A DNA stretch of 64,000 nucleotides. Origin: Granulicella cerasi. Its GTDB lineage: Bacteria; Acidobacteriota; Terriglobia; Terriglobales; Acidobacteriaceae. The position numbers and the translations under genes were made by a program. Every line of letters begins with the position of its first letter. Position 1 is the stretch's first letter. The stretch lies in NCBI RefSeq assembly GCF_025685575.1, contig NZ_JAGSYD010000003.1, forward strand, positions 734,591-798,590, read 5' to 3'. Under the pieces are notes generated by a model. It had not been told where the DNA came from. It made no database searches and saw nothing but the letters and a program-made list of their open reading frames with translations. Below are positions 26,111-34,850 of this stretch, one piece after another.

Positions 26111-28315
26111 TTATGGAACTCGCACAATTCGAAACGCGGTACTATCAAACTCGCCCCGCAGCGAAATTGGTAATCCCTGTGTCATGAGGATCTGCCCGGG
26201 TACCGACGCTGCCGTCCTATTCATTCCTGTGCCGAACTGCTCAATCCTGTACATGGCCGTAGGGCTCAATCCATACAATCTAACGTTTCCATAAGTCATG
26301 CCATAGTGTTGAGCATGGAGGTAAGCGAAGACGACGGCCTCTGTCTGACCTGAAGTGACGTACTCGACGGGCTTGGTGTCATCATCTGAGGGGGATTCCA
26401 GCCGATACAGATTCCCATTCGCTACGATTGGACGGATGGTTTTATAGAAAGCAATCAGCTGTTTGGCGGAGTCCAGGTCCTCATCTGACCATCGGTTCAA
26501 ATCGCCTCCAATACCTAGTGCTCCTTGCATCGCGGAGAAGAATCGAAACTGCAGAGGAATGCTTCTTCGGTCCAAAAAATTGGGTACATCAGTGACCCAG
26601 GCCGCCATCGTCTGTGGCGCATAGGCGTGGGTAAATCCCTCCTGTATGCGAAGCCGGTCGAGCGCGTCAGTGTTGTCTGACGGCCAAACTTCATCTGTAT
26701 AACGCAGAATTCCGAGGTCAGTACGCCCGCCGCCCCCGGAACAAGATTCGATCTCAAGCTCTGGGTGATTTGCCTTCAATCGAGCCAGAATCTCGTACAG
26801 ATTCTGCACATAGCGGACGTAAATCGCCTTCTGTCCATCATGTTCGAGTCCGCTTTCGGTTGCCTCGTCTTCCCAACCGGGCTCTGACCAATTACGGTTA
26901 TAGTCCCATTTCAAGAAGGCAATGTCATTTTCGCGAAGCAGCTTATCCAGCCAACGGAAGGTGAACTCCTTCACATCGTCGCGCGCAAGGTTCAGCACTA
27001 ACTGGTTGCGTGCAAGAGTTCCCTGCCGCCCCGGAAACTGCATAACCCATTCTGGATGCTGACGGTACAGATTGCTGTCGGGGTTCACCATTTCGGGTTC
27101 GACCCACAAACCGAAGCTCATGCCAAGACTGTGGACATGATCGATAAGAGGTTTCAATCCATGCGGAAACTTCTTTGGATTCACTGTCCAATCTCCGAGG
27201 CCCGCTTTGTCCGAGTTCCTCTCGCCGAACCATCCGTCATCCACTACAAAGCGCTCGACACCAAGCTTTGCGGCCTTGTCCGCAAGCGCCGTTTGCCCTT
27301 TTTCATTGACACCAAATTCCGTCGCCTCCCAGGAGTTGTACACGATGGGTCGAGGCGCTGGGGACGGGTGGTGAGGCAAGATTTTTCCAAGTTGAAATCG
27401 ATGGAGAATCCGCGAAGCTTCACCCTGTCCATCTGCGGTGTAGCCCCCGTAGAAGACCGGCGTTTCCAGTGTCTTGCCCGGAAGCAGGGTGTACGTGAAG
27501 TCGAACGGATTGTATCCGCCCGTCACCCGCAAGAGGTGCAGGGAGGTTTCCTCGATTGTCATGCGCCAGCTTCCGCTCCACGCCAATTCTCCGAACCAGA
27601 CAGGACCGGAATGTTCCGTTGTCTCGTCAATCTGTCCGATCGCAAACCAAGGATTTGCTTGGTGAGATGTGCTGCCGCGCCGACTTTCAAGTACGCGAAC
27701 TCCAGGCTGCATCGCCTCCCGATGAAGTTGCCACTCAGCTCCCCATTGCCCCGTCAGCCAGCTGACCTCATACTTCCTGCCGGACGGCAGGCTCCATGTA
27801 GCAGAAGATGCTTGCTCAACCTGCACAGGTGTGGCGCCTGAGTTTTCTATCCGTGACGATCGGCCAAGTATCCCTTCGGGATATGGCTCGTAGTACAAAT
27901 GGACCCGAATCGAATGCACGTCACGTAGAACGATATGCAGACGCTTGTCCTCGATATCGGCAGACTCAAAATGCAAGACCATAGAGCGATCACCGGATGC
28001 CGAAGTCACCTTCAGTGCAGGTTCGGTAAATAGTCCTGCTCCCCAGCCCGCATACTCCAGCGGCGTTGTGTTGATCGGCAGGTCGAAAGAAGCTCTTTCC
28101 GGTTGGCTATGCGGAGTAGGCCACTGGTAAGAATCTTCGATTGTCGGCCCCCAGTACAGGGACTGTAGGACGTTCTCCTCGTCTACGCCAATGACGTAAC
28201 TCATTTTTCCCGCATGGATATTCCAGATCCTGGTACCGGCCTGCGTATGGATGGAGGATTGAGCGTGGGCCGCTGCAACCAAACAGAAGAAGAGGAAAGC
28301 GATTTTGACTCTCAT
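26111..28315 (-). CDS. Secreted GH36 alpha-galactosidase
   Basis: A 734-residue periplasmic alpha-galactosidase. The signal MRVKIAFLFFCLVAAAHAQ is cleaved after about residue 19. An N-terminal beta-sandwich (about 20-310) precedes the TIM barrel with VVDDGWFG (about 357-364), FGLWVEPEMVNP, the nucleophile Asp471 in FLKWDYNRNW, CSGGGGRTD and the acid/base Asp547 in PSDNTDALDR. It would release galactose from melibiose, raffinose or galactomannan side chains. It is last in the minus-strand galactoside cluster, 137 bp after the beta-galactosidase. The start was taken at the signal peptide rather than 16 codons upstream. Confidence 0.93.
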   Translation of the reverse strand: MRVKIAFLFFCLVAAAHAQSSIHTQAGTRIWNIHAGKMSYVIGVDEENVLQSLYWGPTIEDSYQWPTPHSQPERASFDLPINTTPLEYAGWGAGLFTEPALKVTSASGDRSMVLHFESADIEDKRLHIVLRDVHSIRVHLYYEPYPEGILGRSSRIENSGATPVQVEQASSATWSLPSGRKYEVSWLTGQWGAEWQLHREAMQPGVRVLESRRGSTSHQANPWFAIGQIDETTEHSGPVWFGELAWSGSWRMTIEETSLHLLRVTGGYNPFDFTYTLLPGKTLETPVFYGGYTADGQGEASRILHRFQLGKILPHHPSPAPRPIVYNSWEATEFGVNEKGQTALADKAAKLGVERFVVDDGWFGERNSDKAGLGDWTVNPKKFPHGLKPLIDHVHSLGMSFGLWVEPEMVNPDSNLYRQHPEWVMQFPGRQGTLARNQLVLNLARDDVKEFTFRWLDKLLRENDIAFLKWDYNRNWSEPGWEDEATESGLEHDGQKAIYVRYVQNLYEILARLKANHPELEIESCSGGGGRTDLGILRYTDEVWPSDNTDALDRLRIQEGFTHAYAPQTMAAWVTDVPNFLDRRSIPLQFRFFSAMQGALGIGGDLNRWSDEDLDSAKQLIAFYKTIRPIVANGNLYRLESPSDDDTKPVEYVTSGQTEAVVFAYLHAQHYGMTYGNVRLYGLSPTAMYRIEQFGTGMNRTAASVPGQILMTQGLPISLRGEFDSTAFRIVRVP

Positions 28316-28452
28316 GAGGCTATGTCCTTCAAAGGGGATGCAAGGTTTCCTGGACTCGTACACGCCGATTACTCCGGCTTCGATGCGTTTTGTTTATTGC
28401 ATGACGATTGCAGCGCCGGACCATAACTTATGCGGTGTGCGATAGGAAACAA

Positions 28453-30525
28453 CTACGGCACATTGGAGCTCAACACCGAAACATCGAAGTGGTCGAGGGA
28501 AAGCTGGTTCACATTTCCGCCGTGCAGAACATCCGTCATTGTTTGCGGCAATTTAATGCGTTGCGCGCCTGCGTTGAGATTCACGAATATCCAAACTTCG
28601 TGCTGTGCGTCACGCCGAATGGAGAACTCAACGCCCTCGGGGACGTCAACGGCGACTGGCCTTACCTTGGCGTCGGTCAGCATCCATTCGACCGCATGGC
28701 TCATTGTCATCCCATCCAGCCATGCGCCGATATAGGTAATCCGTCCGTTGCCGACACGACGTGTGATGGCAGCAGGTTGGCCGTCGAGCCACCCGTTGCT
28801 CCTGCCGTAACGCATCAATACTTCGGTGTCGGGAGCAGATGCTCCAAGCTGCTCCGCCCAAAGCTTCGAGCTCCCCGAGCCCCATTGGCCATCCAACGGT
28901 ACTGGGCTCTCCAGAGCGTAATACTGTTCGACACGTCCGCCCAGCAACTCCGTTAGCGGCCCAGGCTGGCGCTGCGGCTGCAAGGCATTATCGACAGTCT
29001 TCATGCCGGAGCGTTGTCCCAGCACCAAATGCCCTCCCTGGCGAACGTATTCGATCAAGTTCTTTGCCTCTCCGTCGGATAGCACATTGAGCGCAGGCGC
29101 AACCACTAGTTTGTAGCGACTCAATGGGGCCAACGGCGCAACGATATCGACTGTATGAGCCTGTCGCCGTAGCTGTTTGTAGTAGCTCAATAGGGCGTCT
29201 ACCGGATCATAGCTTTGGTTGTGCCGTTGCCAATTCACAGCCCATCGACTGTCGTAGGAGTGCAATATGGCGACCTCCGCCTGTGGTTCTGTGCCACTGA
29301 GCCAAGCGGCCGCACGATCGAACTCGGCACCGACCTGTGCAACTTCGCTATAGACAGGAACAGGTGTCCCATCGGATCCGATCAGCGTGCCATGGTATTC
29401 CTCCTGACCATTCAGGGCACTGCGCCACTGCCAGTAACCGACGGCGTCTGCTCCGTGCGCTACATCGTGCCATGCCATGGCCCGCACTTCGCCTTTGTCC
29501 AGTGCGTTGTTGTCTTGGCTCCAGTTCACAAAGCCGGGTTGTGTCTCCATCACCCAGAAATTCTTGCGTAGGAAACCACGGGTCAGATCATGGGCCGCAC
29601 CGTTACGTGTCGGATCGAGATGTCCTTGGCCAACGTAGTCGTCCCACGCGGCGAAGTCGAGGTCCTGCGCAACGGTGTAGTGGTCGTATCGGTCGAAGAA
29701 TCCCATCATGTTCGTCGTGATGAACTGCCGGGGTTCGCTGTGAGCGCGAATCGCATCGATCTGCACCTTTTGGTAGCTGCGCCACGTGTCACTGACAAAA
29801 CGCTGCCAGCTCAGCATCAAGCCGGGGTTGCCGCGTGTTGCGCCAACCGGAATCTGCTCCCATGCGGTATAGCTCTGGCTCCAGTAGGATGTCGCCCAAC
29901 GTTGATTCAAATTATCGAGCGTTCCATAACGTGCTTTCAGCCACTGCTGAAATTGCGTTCGTGTGGTGGGGCCGAAAGATTGCTCTGCGTACTCGTTATC
30001 AATTTGCCAGCCGATGACATTGGGGTCATGGCCAAATCGAACTGCCAGCCTTTCCGCCATCGCGCGAGCGAGTTCACGATACTTCGGACTCGACCAGTCA
30101 AACTGCTGCCGGTTTCCATGTTCGTCCTTACGTCCATCTTCCTTGGTCCGCAGCGTTTCTGGATACTTCTGCGTCAGCCACGCAGGAGGCGAAGCCGACG
30201 GCGTTCCCATCACTACGAAGATATGGTGTTTGCCTGCAAGCTCCACTGCGCGCACGAGCCAGTCGAGATCGTAAACTCCCTCGCTTGGCTCCATGCGCGA
30301 CCACGCAAACTCACCTACGCGCACCCAGTGAACATGGGCCTTCTCCATGAGCGTTAGGTCATCCTCCCAGCGCGACTCCGGCCATTGCTCTGGATACCAT
30401 GCGACTCCGATACTCAACGGGATCGTCTTGGACGATGTGGCGGCCATCGATGAACCTGCTAGCGATGCCATCGCGAAATAGAAAATCGCTGCTATAGCTT
30501 TGTATTTCACACTTCGTTCTCCCAT
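28453..30525 (-). CDS. Secreted GH42 beta-galactosidase
   Basis: A 690-residue GH42 enzyme with an export signal ending near Ala29 (ASLAGSSMAA). The family pattern opens with GVAWYPEQWPESRW and GEFAWSRMEP. The acid/base is Glu178 in GWQIDNEYAE and the nucleophile Glu327 in FWVMETQPG. A flavodoxin-like middle domain (about 410-600) and a C-terminal beta domain follow. It should act in the periplasm on galacto-oligosaccharides. The ATG overlaps the end of a small membrane-protein gene by 19 nt, so the two are cotranscribed. Confidence 0.93.
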   Translation of the reverse strand: MGERSVKYKAIAAIFYFAMASLAGSSMAATSSKTIPLSIGVAWYPEQWPESRWEDDLTLMEKAHVHWVRVGEFAWSRMEPSEGVYDLDWLVRAVELAGKHHIFVVMGTPSASPPAWLTQKYPETLRTKEDGRKDEHGNRQQFDWSSPKYRELARAMAERLAVRFGHDPNVIGWQIDNEYAEQSFGPTTRTQFQQWLKARYGTLDNLNQRWATSYWSQSYTAWEQIPVGATRGNPGLMLSWQRFVSDTWRSYQKVQIDAIRAHSEPRQFITTNMMGFFDRYDHYTVAQDLDFAAWDDYVGQGHLDPTRNGAAHDLTRGFLRKNFWVMETQPGFVNWSQDNNALDKGEVRAMAWHDVAHGADAVGYWQWRSALNGQEEYHGTLIGSDGTPVPVYSEVAQVGAEFDRAAAWLSGTEPQAEVAILHSYDSRWAVNWQRHNQSYDPVDALLSYYKQLRRQAHTVDIVAPLAPLSRYKLVVAPALNVLSDGEAKNLIEYVRQGGHLVLGQRSGMKTVDNALQPQRQPGPLTELLGGRVEQYYALESPVPLDGQWGSGSSKLWAEQLGASAPDTEVLMRYGRSNGWLDGQPAAITRRVGNGRITYIGAWLDGMTMSHAVEWMLTDAKVRPVAVDVPEGVEFSIRRDAQHEVWIFVNLNAGAQRIKLPQTMTDVLHGGNVNQLSLDHFDVSVLSSNVP

Positions 30526-30725
30526 GACTTATCTGGTTTCCGTCGAGCCAATAAAACACTAGCGATGCCAAAGACGGTCATCGTACCGCCCCAGATGATA
30601 TTGAGATTGATTCCCATAGAGACCGCGTAGATCGCACTGTCATACGTGGCGAGTCCATACGCAAGCATCATGGCACCGATGATGAGGAAAATGAGGCCGA
30701 GTGGAAGGCGGATATCGAGTCCCAT
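30507..30725 (-). CDS. Small two-helix membrane protein
   Basis: A 72-residue protein with two hydrophobic helices (LPLGLIFLIIGAMMLAYGL and INLNIIWGGTMTVFGIASVLL) and a charged tail (RRKPDKSWENEV). I do not recognise a named family. Similar short proteins are often found beside sugar:sodium symporters in acidobacteria (recollection, not checked). No symporter is present here. It overlaps the beta-galactosidase start, and the truncated galE lies 9 bp upstream, which suggests a deletion removed intervening genes. Confidence 0.65.
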   Translation of the reverse strand: MGLDIRLPLGLIFLIIGAMMLAYGLATYDSAIYAVSMGINLNIIWGGTMTVFGIASVLLARRKPDKSWENEV

Positions 30726-30734
30726 GTATAGCTC

Positions 30735-30913
30735 CTAGGCGAAAACCAGATCGAGGACGAGACAGATGGCGAAGACTTCTGCGCCTTTAGGGAGTTGGCT
30801 TCGCTGACTATGGCAAAAATTGTCCATGATTATGACACGTGCCCTGCACGGATCAGCATTGTGGCGACAGTGCCCCCGATATAGCCAGCGCCGCCAGTAA
30901 CTAGAAGGTTCAT
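30735..30913 (-). pseudogene. galE: galE remnant (UDP-glucose 4-epimerase N-terminus)
   Basis: The ATG overlaps the galT stop as ATGA and begins MNLLVTGGAGYIGGTVAT, the NAD-binding GxxGxxG start of GalE. The frame stops after AGHVS; one missing base near 30838 shifts the rest, VIIMDNFCHSQRSQLPKGAEV, into another frame. After about 49 of the usual 325-odd residues the similarity ends. So the gene has both a frameshift and a large 3' deletion. It is coupled to galK and galT, so the ancestral operon was galK-galT-galE. Confidence 0.85.
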
Positions 30914-31950
30914 TCGATCTCCTGTAAGGCTGCGCGCAATGTTGCTGCCGCCGACTCAGGAGTGATGTCGCGTTGCGGCGAGCCGAGCAACTCAAAGCCG
31001 ACCATGAATTTACGGACGGTAGCGGAACGCAGGAGAGGTGGGTAAAAGTGCGCGTGAAGCGTCCACTCAGGGTGCCTTTGGCCATCGCATGGAGCGGGGT
31101 GGAAGCCCATGGAGTACGGGAACGGTGTATCGAAGACACGGTTGTACAGTGCAGTAACGGATTGCAGAATAGCGGCGAGACCATCGCGTTGTGCCTCAGT
31201 GAGATCGGCAAAGTTGGAGGCATATCCCGTGGGAAGCAGGAGAATTTCGAACGGCCAGACAGCCCAAAAAGGGACGAGAGCGACCCATTGATCATTGCTG
31301 GTGACGATGCGCTGGTTGGTTTGGAACTCAAGGCCTAGGTAGGCGGCGAGAAGAGGCTCGGCGTGTTCGGTGAAGTAAGCCAGCTGTGTAGCGAACTCGG
31401 TCGCAGGTTCGTTCGGGATATGCTCAGTAGCCCAGACTTGGCCGTGTGGATGCGGGTTGCTGGCGCCCATCATTGCGCCACGGTTTTCAAAGATCTGGAC
31501 ATACTGAATCCATGGAATCGCGGAGAGTTCGGCAGCTTGCCCGATCCACAGGTCAACGACGCGGCGGATGCCGGAGACAGACATGGTGGCGAGCGTGAGG
31601 TCATGGCGGGGGTCGAAGCAGAGGACTCGACATATACCACGCTCGGTCTCGGCATGAAGCAGGCCGGCATTGTCAAAGTCGTAGATGTCTTGCGCGAGAT
31701 CGGTTTGAAGGGCGGCGTAGTCGTTGGTAAAGGTGAAGGTTGCTTGGTAGTCAGGGGTACGTTGGCCGCCGGCGCGGACGTTTCCGGGGCAGAGATAGCA
31801 GGTGGGGTCGTAGCTCAGTACGACGGAAACGGAGGGCGTTTCGGTTTGGCCCTGCCACGGGCGTGCGGTGCGATGAGGAGAAACGAGAACCCACTCCCGG
31901 CGGAGAGGGTTCCAGCGGCGATGCGACGCCTGAAGGAAATTGCCGTTCAT
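30910..31950 (-). CDS. galT: Galactose-1-phosphate uridylyltransferase
   Basis: GalT, 346 residues, close to the E. coli length. It moves UMP from UDP-glucose to galactose-1-phosphate. The active-site HPH is in SNPHPHGQVWA (His167 and His169, His169 the likely nucleophile). The Cys51/Cys54 pair in CYLCPGNVR is the usual metal site. GYASNFADLTEAQRDGLA and MGFHPAPCDG are also family blocks. It overlaps galK upstream and galE downstream, both by ATGA. Confidence 0.95.
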   Translation of the reverse strand: MNGNFLQASHRRWNPLRREWVLVSPHRTARPWQGQTETPSVSVVLSYDPTCYLCPGNVRAGGQRTPDYQATFTFTNDYAALQTDLAQDIYDFDNAGLLHAETERGICRVLCFDPRHDLTLATMSVSGIRRVVDLWIGQAAELSAIPWIQYVQIFENRGAMMGASNPHPHGQVWATEHIPNEPATEFATQLAYFTEHAEPLLAAYLGLEFQTNQRIVTSNDQWVALVPFWAVWPFEILLLPTGYASNFADLTEAQRDGLAAILQSVTALYNRVFDTPFPYSMGFHPAPCDGQRHPEWTLHAHFYPPLLRSATVRKFMVGFELLGSPQRDITPESAAATLRAALQEIE

Positions 31951-33128
31951 TGGGTGGCCTCCTTTTGTTTGGAGAAGCGAGCCATGGCACCGTCAACGGC
32001 TTCACCGAAATAGACTTCGGCGTCGATGTTGTAACGGGCTTTGTAGGCTCGCCGGAGCGCGGTCGTGAAGGAGTCGACGTAGTAGGCATCAACAAGGTTC
32101 ACAGTGCATCCACCGAAGCCTCCACCGGTCATACGAGCGCCAAAGCAGCCTTCGAGAGCGGCGGCGGTATCGACGAGGAAGTCGATCTCTTCGCAGGAGG
32201 CCTGGAAGTCGTCGCGCATACTGCGGTGAGCGTCGAGCATCAGCGCGCCAAGCTGAGAGGGGCTTCCTTGTAGCATGGCTTCGCGAGCGGCGAGAACGCG
32301 GGCGTTCTCGGTGAGGATGTGGCGGGTGCGTCTGTATGCCTGATCTGAAAGCGTTGCTGCTACTGCATCGAGCTGCGTCACCGTGGCTTTTCCGAGGTTG
32401 GTGGAATTGGGGAAAGTTTTCCGGATGGCAGCTTGACCTTGCTCCGCCTCGGTGCGGCGAGTACCGTACTCGCCGGTGGCCACAGAATGCTTCACAGCCG
32501 AGTTGCAGATCAGAATGCGACTGTTACGCAGGGCTCCATGGCTCAGCGGGAGGTACTCCACCTGTAGGTCGTCGGTGTGAAGTAGAAGGACATGATCGGC
32601 TTTAGCGGCGGCGATCACGAACTGGTCCATGATGCCGCAAGGAGAACCGACGAAGGTGTTCTCAGCTCTGCGGCAGAGCAGCGCGACATCTTCGCCGCAG
32701 AGCGCGGCACCAGCATGGTGGAGCATGGCGAGGCAGGAGGCAACTTCTACGGAAGCGGAGGAGCTGAGGCCTGCTCCAATAGGGACGTTCCCCGCGAGGT
32801 GGAGGTGGAAGGGCGGAGGGTAGATGCCAAGGAGTTGGAGTTCATGTAGAACACCGGCGGGGTAGTCGGTCCAGTTTTGCTGCGGCGTGAGAATATCGGT
32901 GTGGCTGAAGGCGAAGTCGCCGGTAAAGAAGTCACTGCTGAAATGGAAGCCCTCGGGAGCAGGAGAGATGTGCGCGGTAGTGATGAAGGGGATGGCGAAC
33001 GGCATGACCAGCCCGCCCGTGTAGTCGGTGTGTTCTCCTAGTAGATTGACGCGAGCGGGTGCGGAAGCAGCAAAAGAAGCTAGCAGAGCAGGATCGAAAA
33101 AAGTCTTTGTCACAACTTTGTTATGCAT
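31947..33128 (-). CDS. galK: Galactokinase
   Basis: GalK of the GHMP kinase family, 393 residues, phosphorylating galactose with ATP in the cytosol. The galactokinase signature is ARVNLLGEHTDYTGGLVMP (about 26-44). The ATP-binding loop is PIGAGLSSSASVEVA (about 115-130), and the third motif is ARMTGGGFGGCTV near the C-terminus. The stop overlaps the galT ATG. It lies 84 bp downstream of the glycosidase-like gene in the same direction. Confidence 0.95.
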   Translation of the reverse strand: MHNKVVTKTFFDPALLASFAASAPARVNLLGEHTDYTGGLVMPFAIPFITTAHISPAPEGFHFSSDFFTGDFAFSHTDILTPQQNWTDYPAGVLHELQLLGIYPPPFHLHLAGNVPIGAGLSSSASVEVASCLAMLHHAGAALCGEDVALLCRRAENTFVGSPCGIMDQFVIAAAKADHVLLLHTDDLQVEYLPLSHGALRNSRILICNSAVKHSVATGEYGTRRTEAEQGQAAIRKTFPNSTNLGKATVTQLDAVAATLSDQAYRRTRHILTENARVLAAREAMLQGSPSQLGALMLDAHRSMRDDFQASCEEIDFLVDTAAALEGCFGARMTGGGFGGCTVNLVDAYYVDSFTTALRRAYKARYNIDAEVYFGEAVDGAMARFSKQKEATQ

Positions 33129-33212
33129 GTGAGATTCACTACATCCTCGAAATCAGTTCAGAACGAACAACCCCAGATGGAGGGGAAAAGCACGAAACGA
33201 TCTCCTTGTCAG

Positions 33213-34778
33213 TCAGCGGATGGCGAACACAAACCCAGGCGAAGAAATGTCTCCTGGAGATCCTGCACTGTGGCCAAACATCCGCATGTCGGATTCTGTA
33301 AGTTGAAGTTCGTTGCTCTTGATGTCGAACTTAGCCGTGACGTCTTGTCCCACCTCGGTCAGCAGATCTTGCACAAAGATGCGTTTCCCGGCCAAAGATT
33401 GAGCAAACACGAGGCGCAGCGACTTGCAGCTGCCAAAGATCCCGAATGGGCCCTGAGCATCGCCGACGTTAAACGTTACGCTTGCAGAAGGCATGAACCA
33501 GCCGTTGTCCCGATGAGTTCTTTCTTGAATACCGATTGCAACTGCACCATTCGGAAACCTCGCCGCGAAGACAAACGGCTTTTCACCACCTGCCTGTACC
33601 CTCGGAAGAGCGATACCGCGCGCGATGCATGCCGGCGCTCCTTGATAAGCGACTTTACCAATCACGTCGTTCTGCCACGTTTGACCCCGTTCGAAGAGCC
33701 AATCATCGGTGAGGATCTCTTCACTCGCCGTGAATGTAGTCCTTCCAGCAGCAAACGGAGGAGCAATGCGCTGCCACCGAATGGCACGGGCAACCTCATC
33801 CATGCGTTGTTTGGTCTTGCGTGGGCCGTTGAAAAAGAGATCGGGATCTGTGTCAGGACGGAGCCCGGAGAGTGGGTGACGCATGATGCCCATCGTGCAA
33901 CCCATCACTGCGGCCACGTATGCTTCATCCTCTACGTTCAATAAGGCACGAATCTCGCTCCGCGATTGTGCGCCCTTTAACATCTCAGCCAACCGATCCA
34001 ATGTCGTCGGCAACGACAACATCGAAGTTACATCGTAGGTACGGTAGATATCGGTGTGGGCGAGAATCTGCTGGCGCTTTGAGCCCGAAGGTTGCGAACC
34101 AAATCTTCCCGTGCGCTGCCAATCGCCATTGAGGGGCGACTCGCCATGGACATGTTCGAACCTCAAGGGAAGATGATTGGCGTTACGGGTCTGAATAAGA
34201 TTGAAGGTAGGGTCACCTATATCCACCTTCCAGTAGCCAATGCCTGCATCTGCACTGAGCCTTTCGAGGCGCTCGTCCTTTAGGCCACCTGGAGTGTTCC
34301 GGCACCAGAGAGCCAAACCACGCCAGCCTGCTTTACGGACAGAGTGATTCAACTTTCTGAGTCTCTCGGAAGTAGACCCTCGATAGGAAGGAAACTTCTG
34401 CTCATCAAGTTCGAAAGTTGCCGTCCCTCCAGATTCCCAACCGTCATCGAGCAGGAGATAAAGGTCCTCTCTAACACGTGGAAAGAAATCACGTGCCCAT
34501 CCGTGAGGGCCAAGCAGAACATGCTCGTTTAACGCATCGTGCGCCAGACGACTACCTGCATCTCCTTCCAGGTCCCGGATGGATAAAGAAGATGCATGTT
34601 GTCCATGCATGTAGTTTTGGACAGCCCACGTGCACCAATAATTAGGGGCTCTGCTTGGCGTCTTGGGGATAAGGTCGATCACATCGCCAGAATGCGAAGT
34701 CCGCGATGAGGATAAGCCGTGTATAGGTGCTGCTGTCAGTGCCGCTGCGCCGCTCAAAAGAAACATTCTTCTATTCAC
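33213..34778 (-). CDS. Tat-exported clan GH-D-like glycosidase of unassigned family
   Basis: A 521-residue protein. The start is GTG at 34778: AAGGA (complement of 34786-34790) is 7 nt upstream and gives a Tat-like signal, NRRMFLLSGAAALTAAP. The mature part has barrel-like blocks LYLLLDDGWESGG, GWRGLALWCRNTPGG and GIGYWKVDIGD. The last resembles the WKxD nucleophile strand of alpha-galactosidases (GH27/GH36, clan D). I cannot assign it to a known GH family. Position between a TonB receptor and galK suggests it acts on the imported galactoside. A plausible general acid, in the way SDN serves GH36, was not identified. Confidence 0.75.
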   Translation of the reverse strand: MNRRMFLLSGAAALTAAPIHGLSSSRTSHSGDVIDLIPKTPSRAPNYWCTWAVQNYMHGQHASSLSIRDLEGDAGSRLAHDALNEHVLLGPHGWARDFFPRVREDLYLLLDDGWESGGTATFELDEQKFPSYRGSTSERLRKLNHSVRKAGWRGLALWCRNTPGGLKDERLERLSADAGIGYWKVDIGDPTFNLIQTRNANHLPLRFEHVHGESPLNGDWQRTGRFGSQPSGSKRQQILAHTDIYRTYDVTSMLSLPTTLDRLAEMLKGAQSRSEIRALLNVEDEAYVAAVMGCTMGIMRHPLSGLRPDTDPDLFFNGPRKTKQRMDEVARAIRWQRIAPPFAAGRTTFTASEEILTDDWLFERGQTWQNDVIGKVAYQGAPACIARGIALPRVQAGGEKPFVFAARFPNGAVAIGIQERTHRDNGWFMPSASVTFNVGDAQGPFGIFGSCKSLRLVFAQSLAGKRIFVQDLLTEVGQDVTAKFDIKSNELQLTESDMRMFGHSAGSPGDISSPGFVFAIR

Positions 34779-34850
34779 GATTCGATCCTTTTTCCTATTG
34801 ATTGCGAAGGAAGTCCGGGGTGCCCGCGCACGGCTCTCGCCGGACACACA

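Noticed and set aside
30735..31331. 198-codon minus-strand frame overlapping galT
   Set aside because: Only its last about 35 codons are meaningful (shifted part of the galE remnant); the rest is out of frame within galT.
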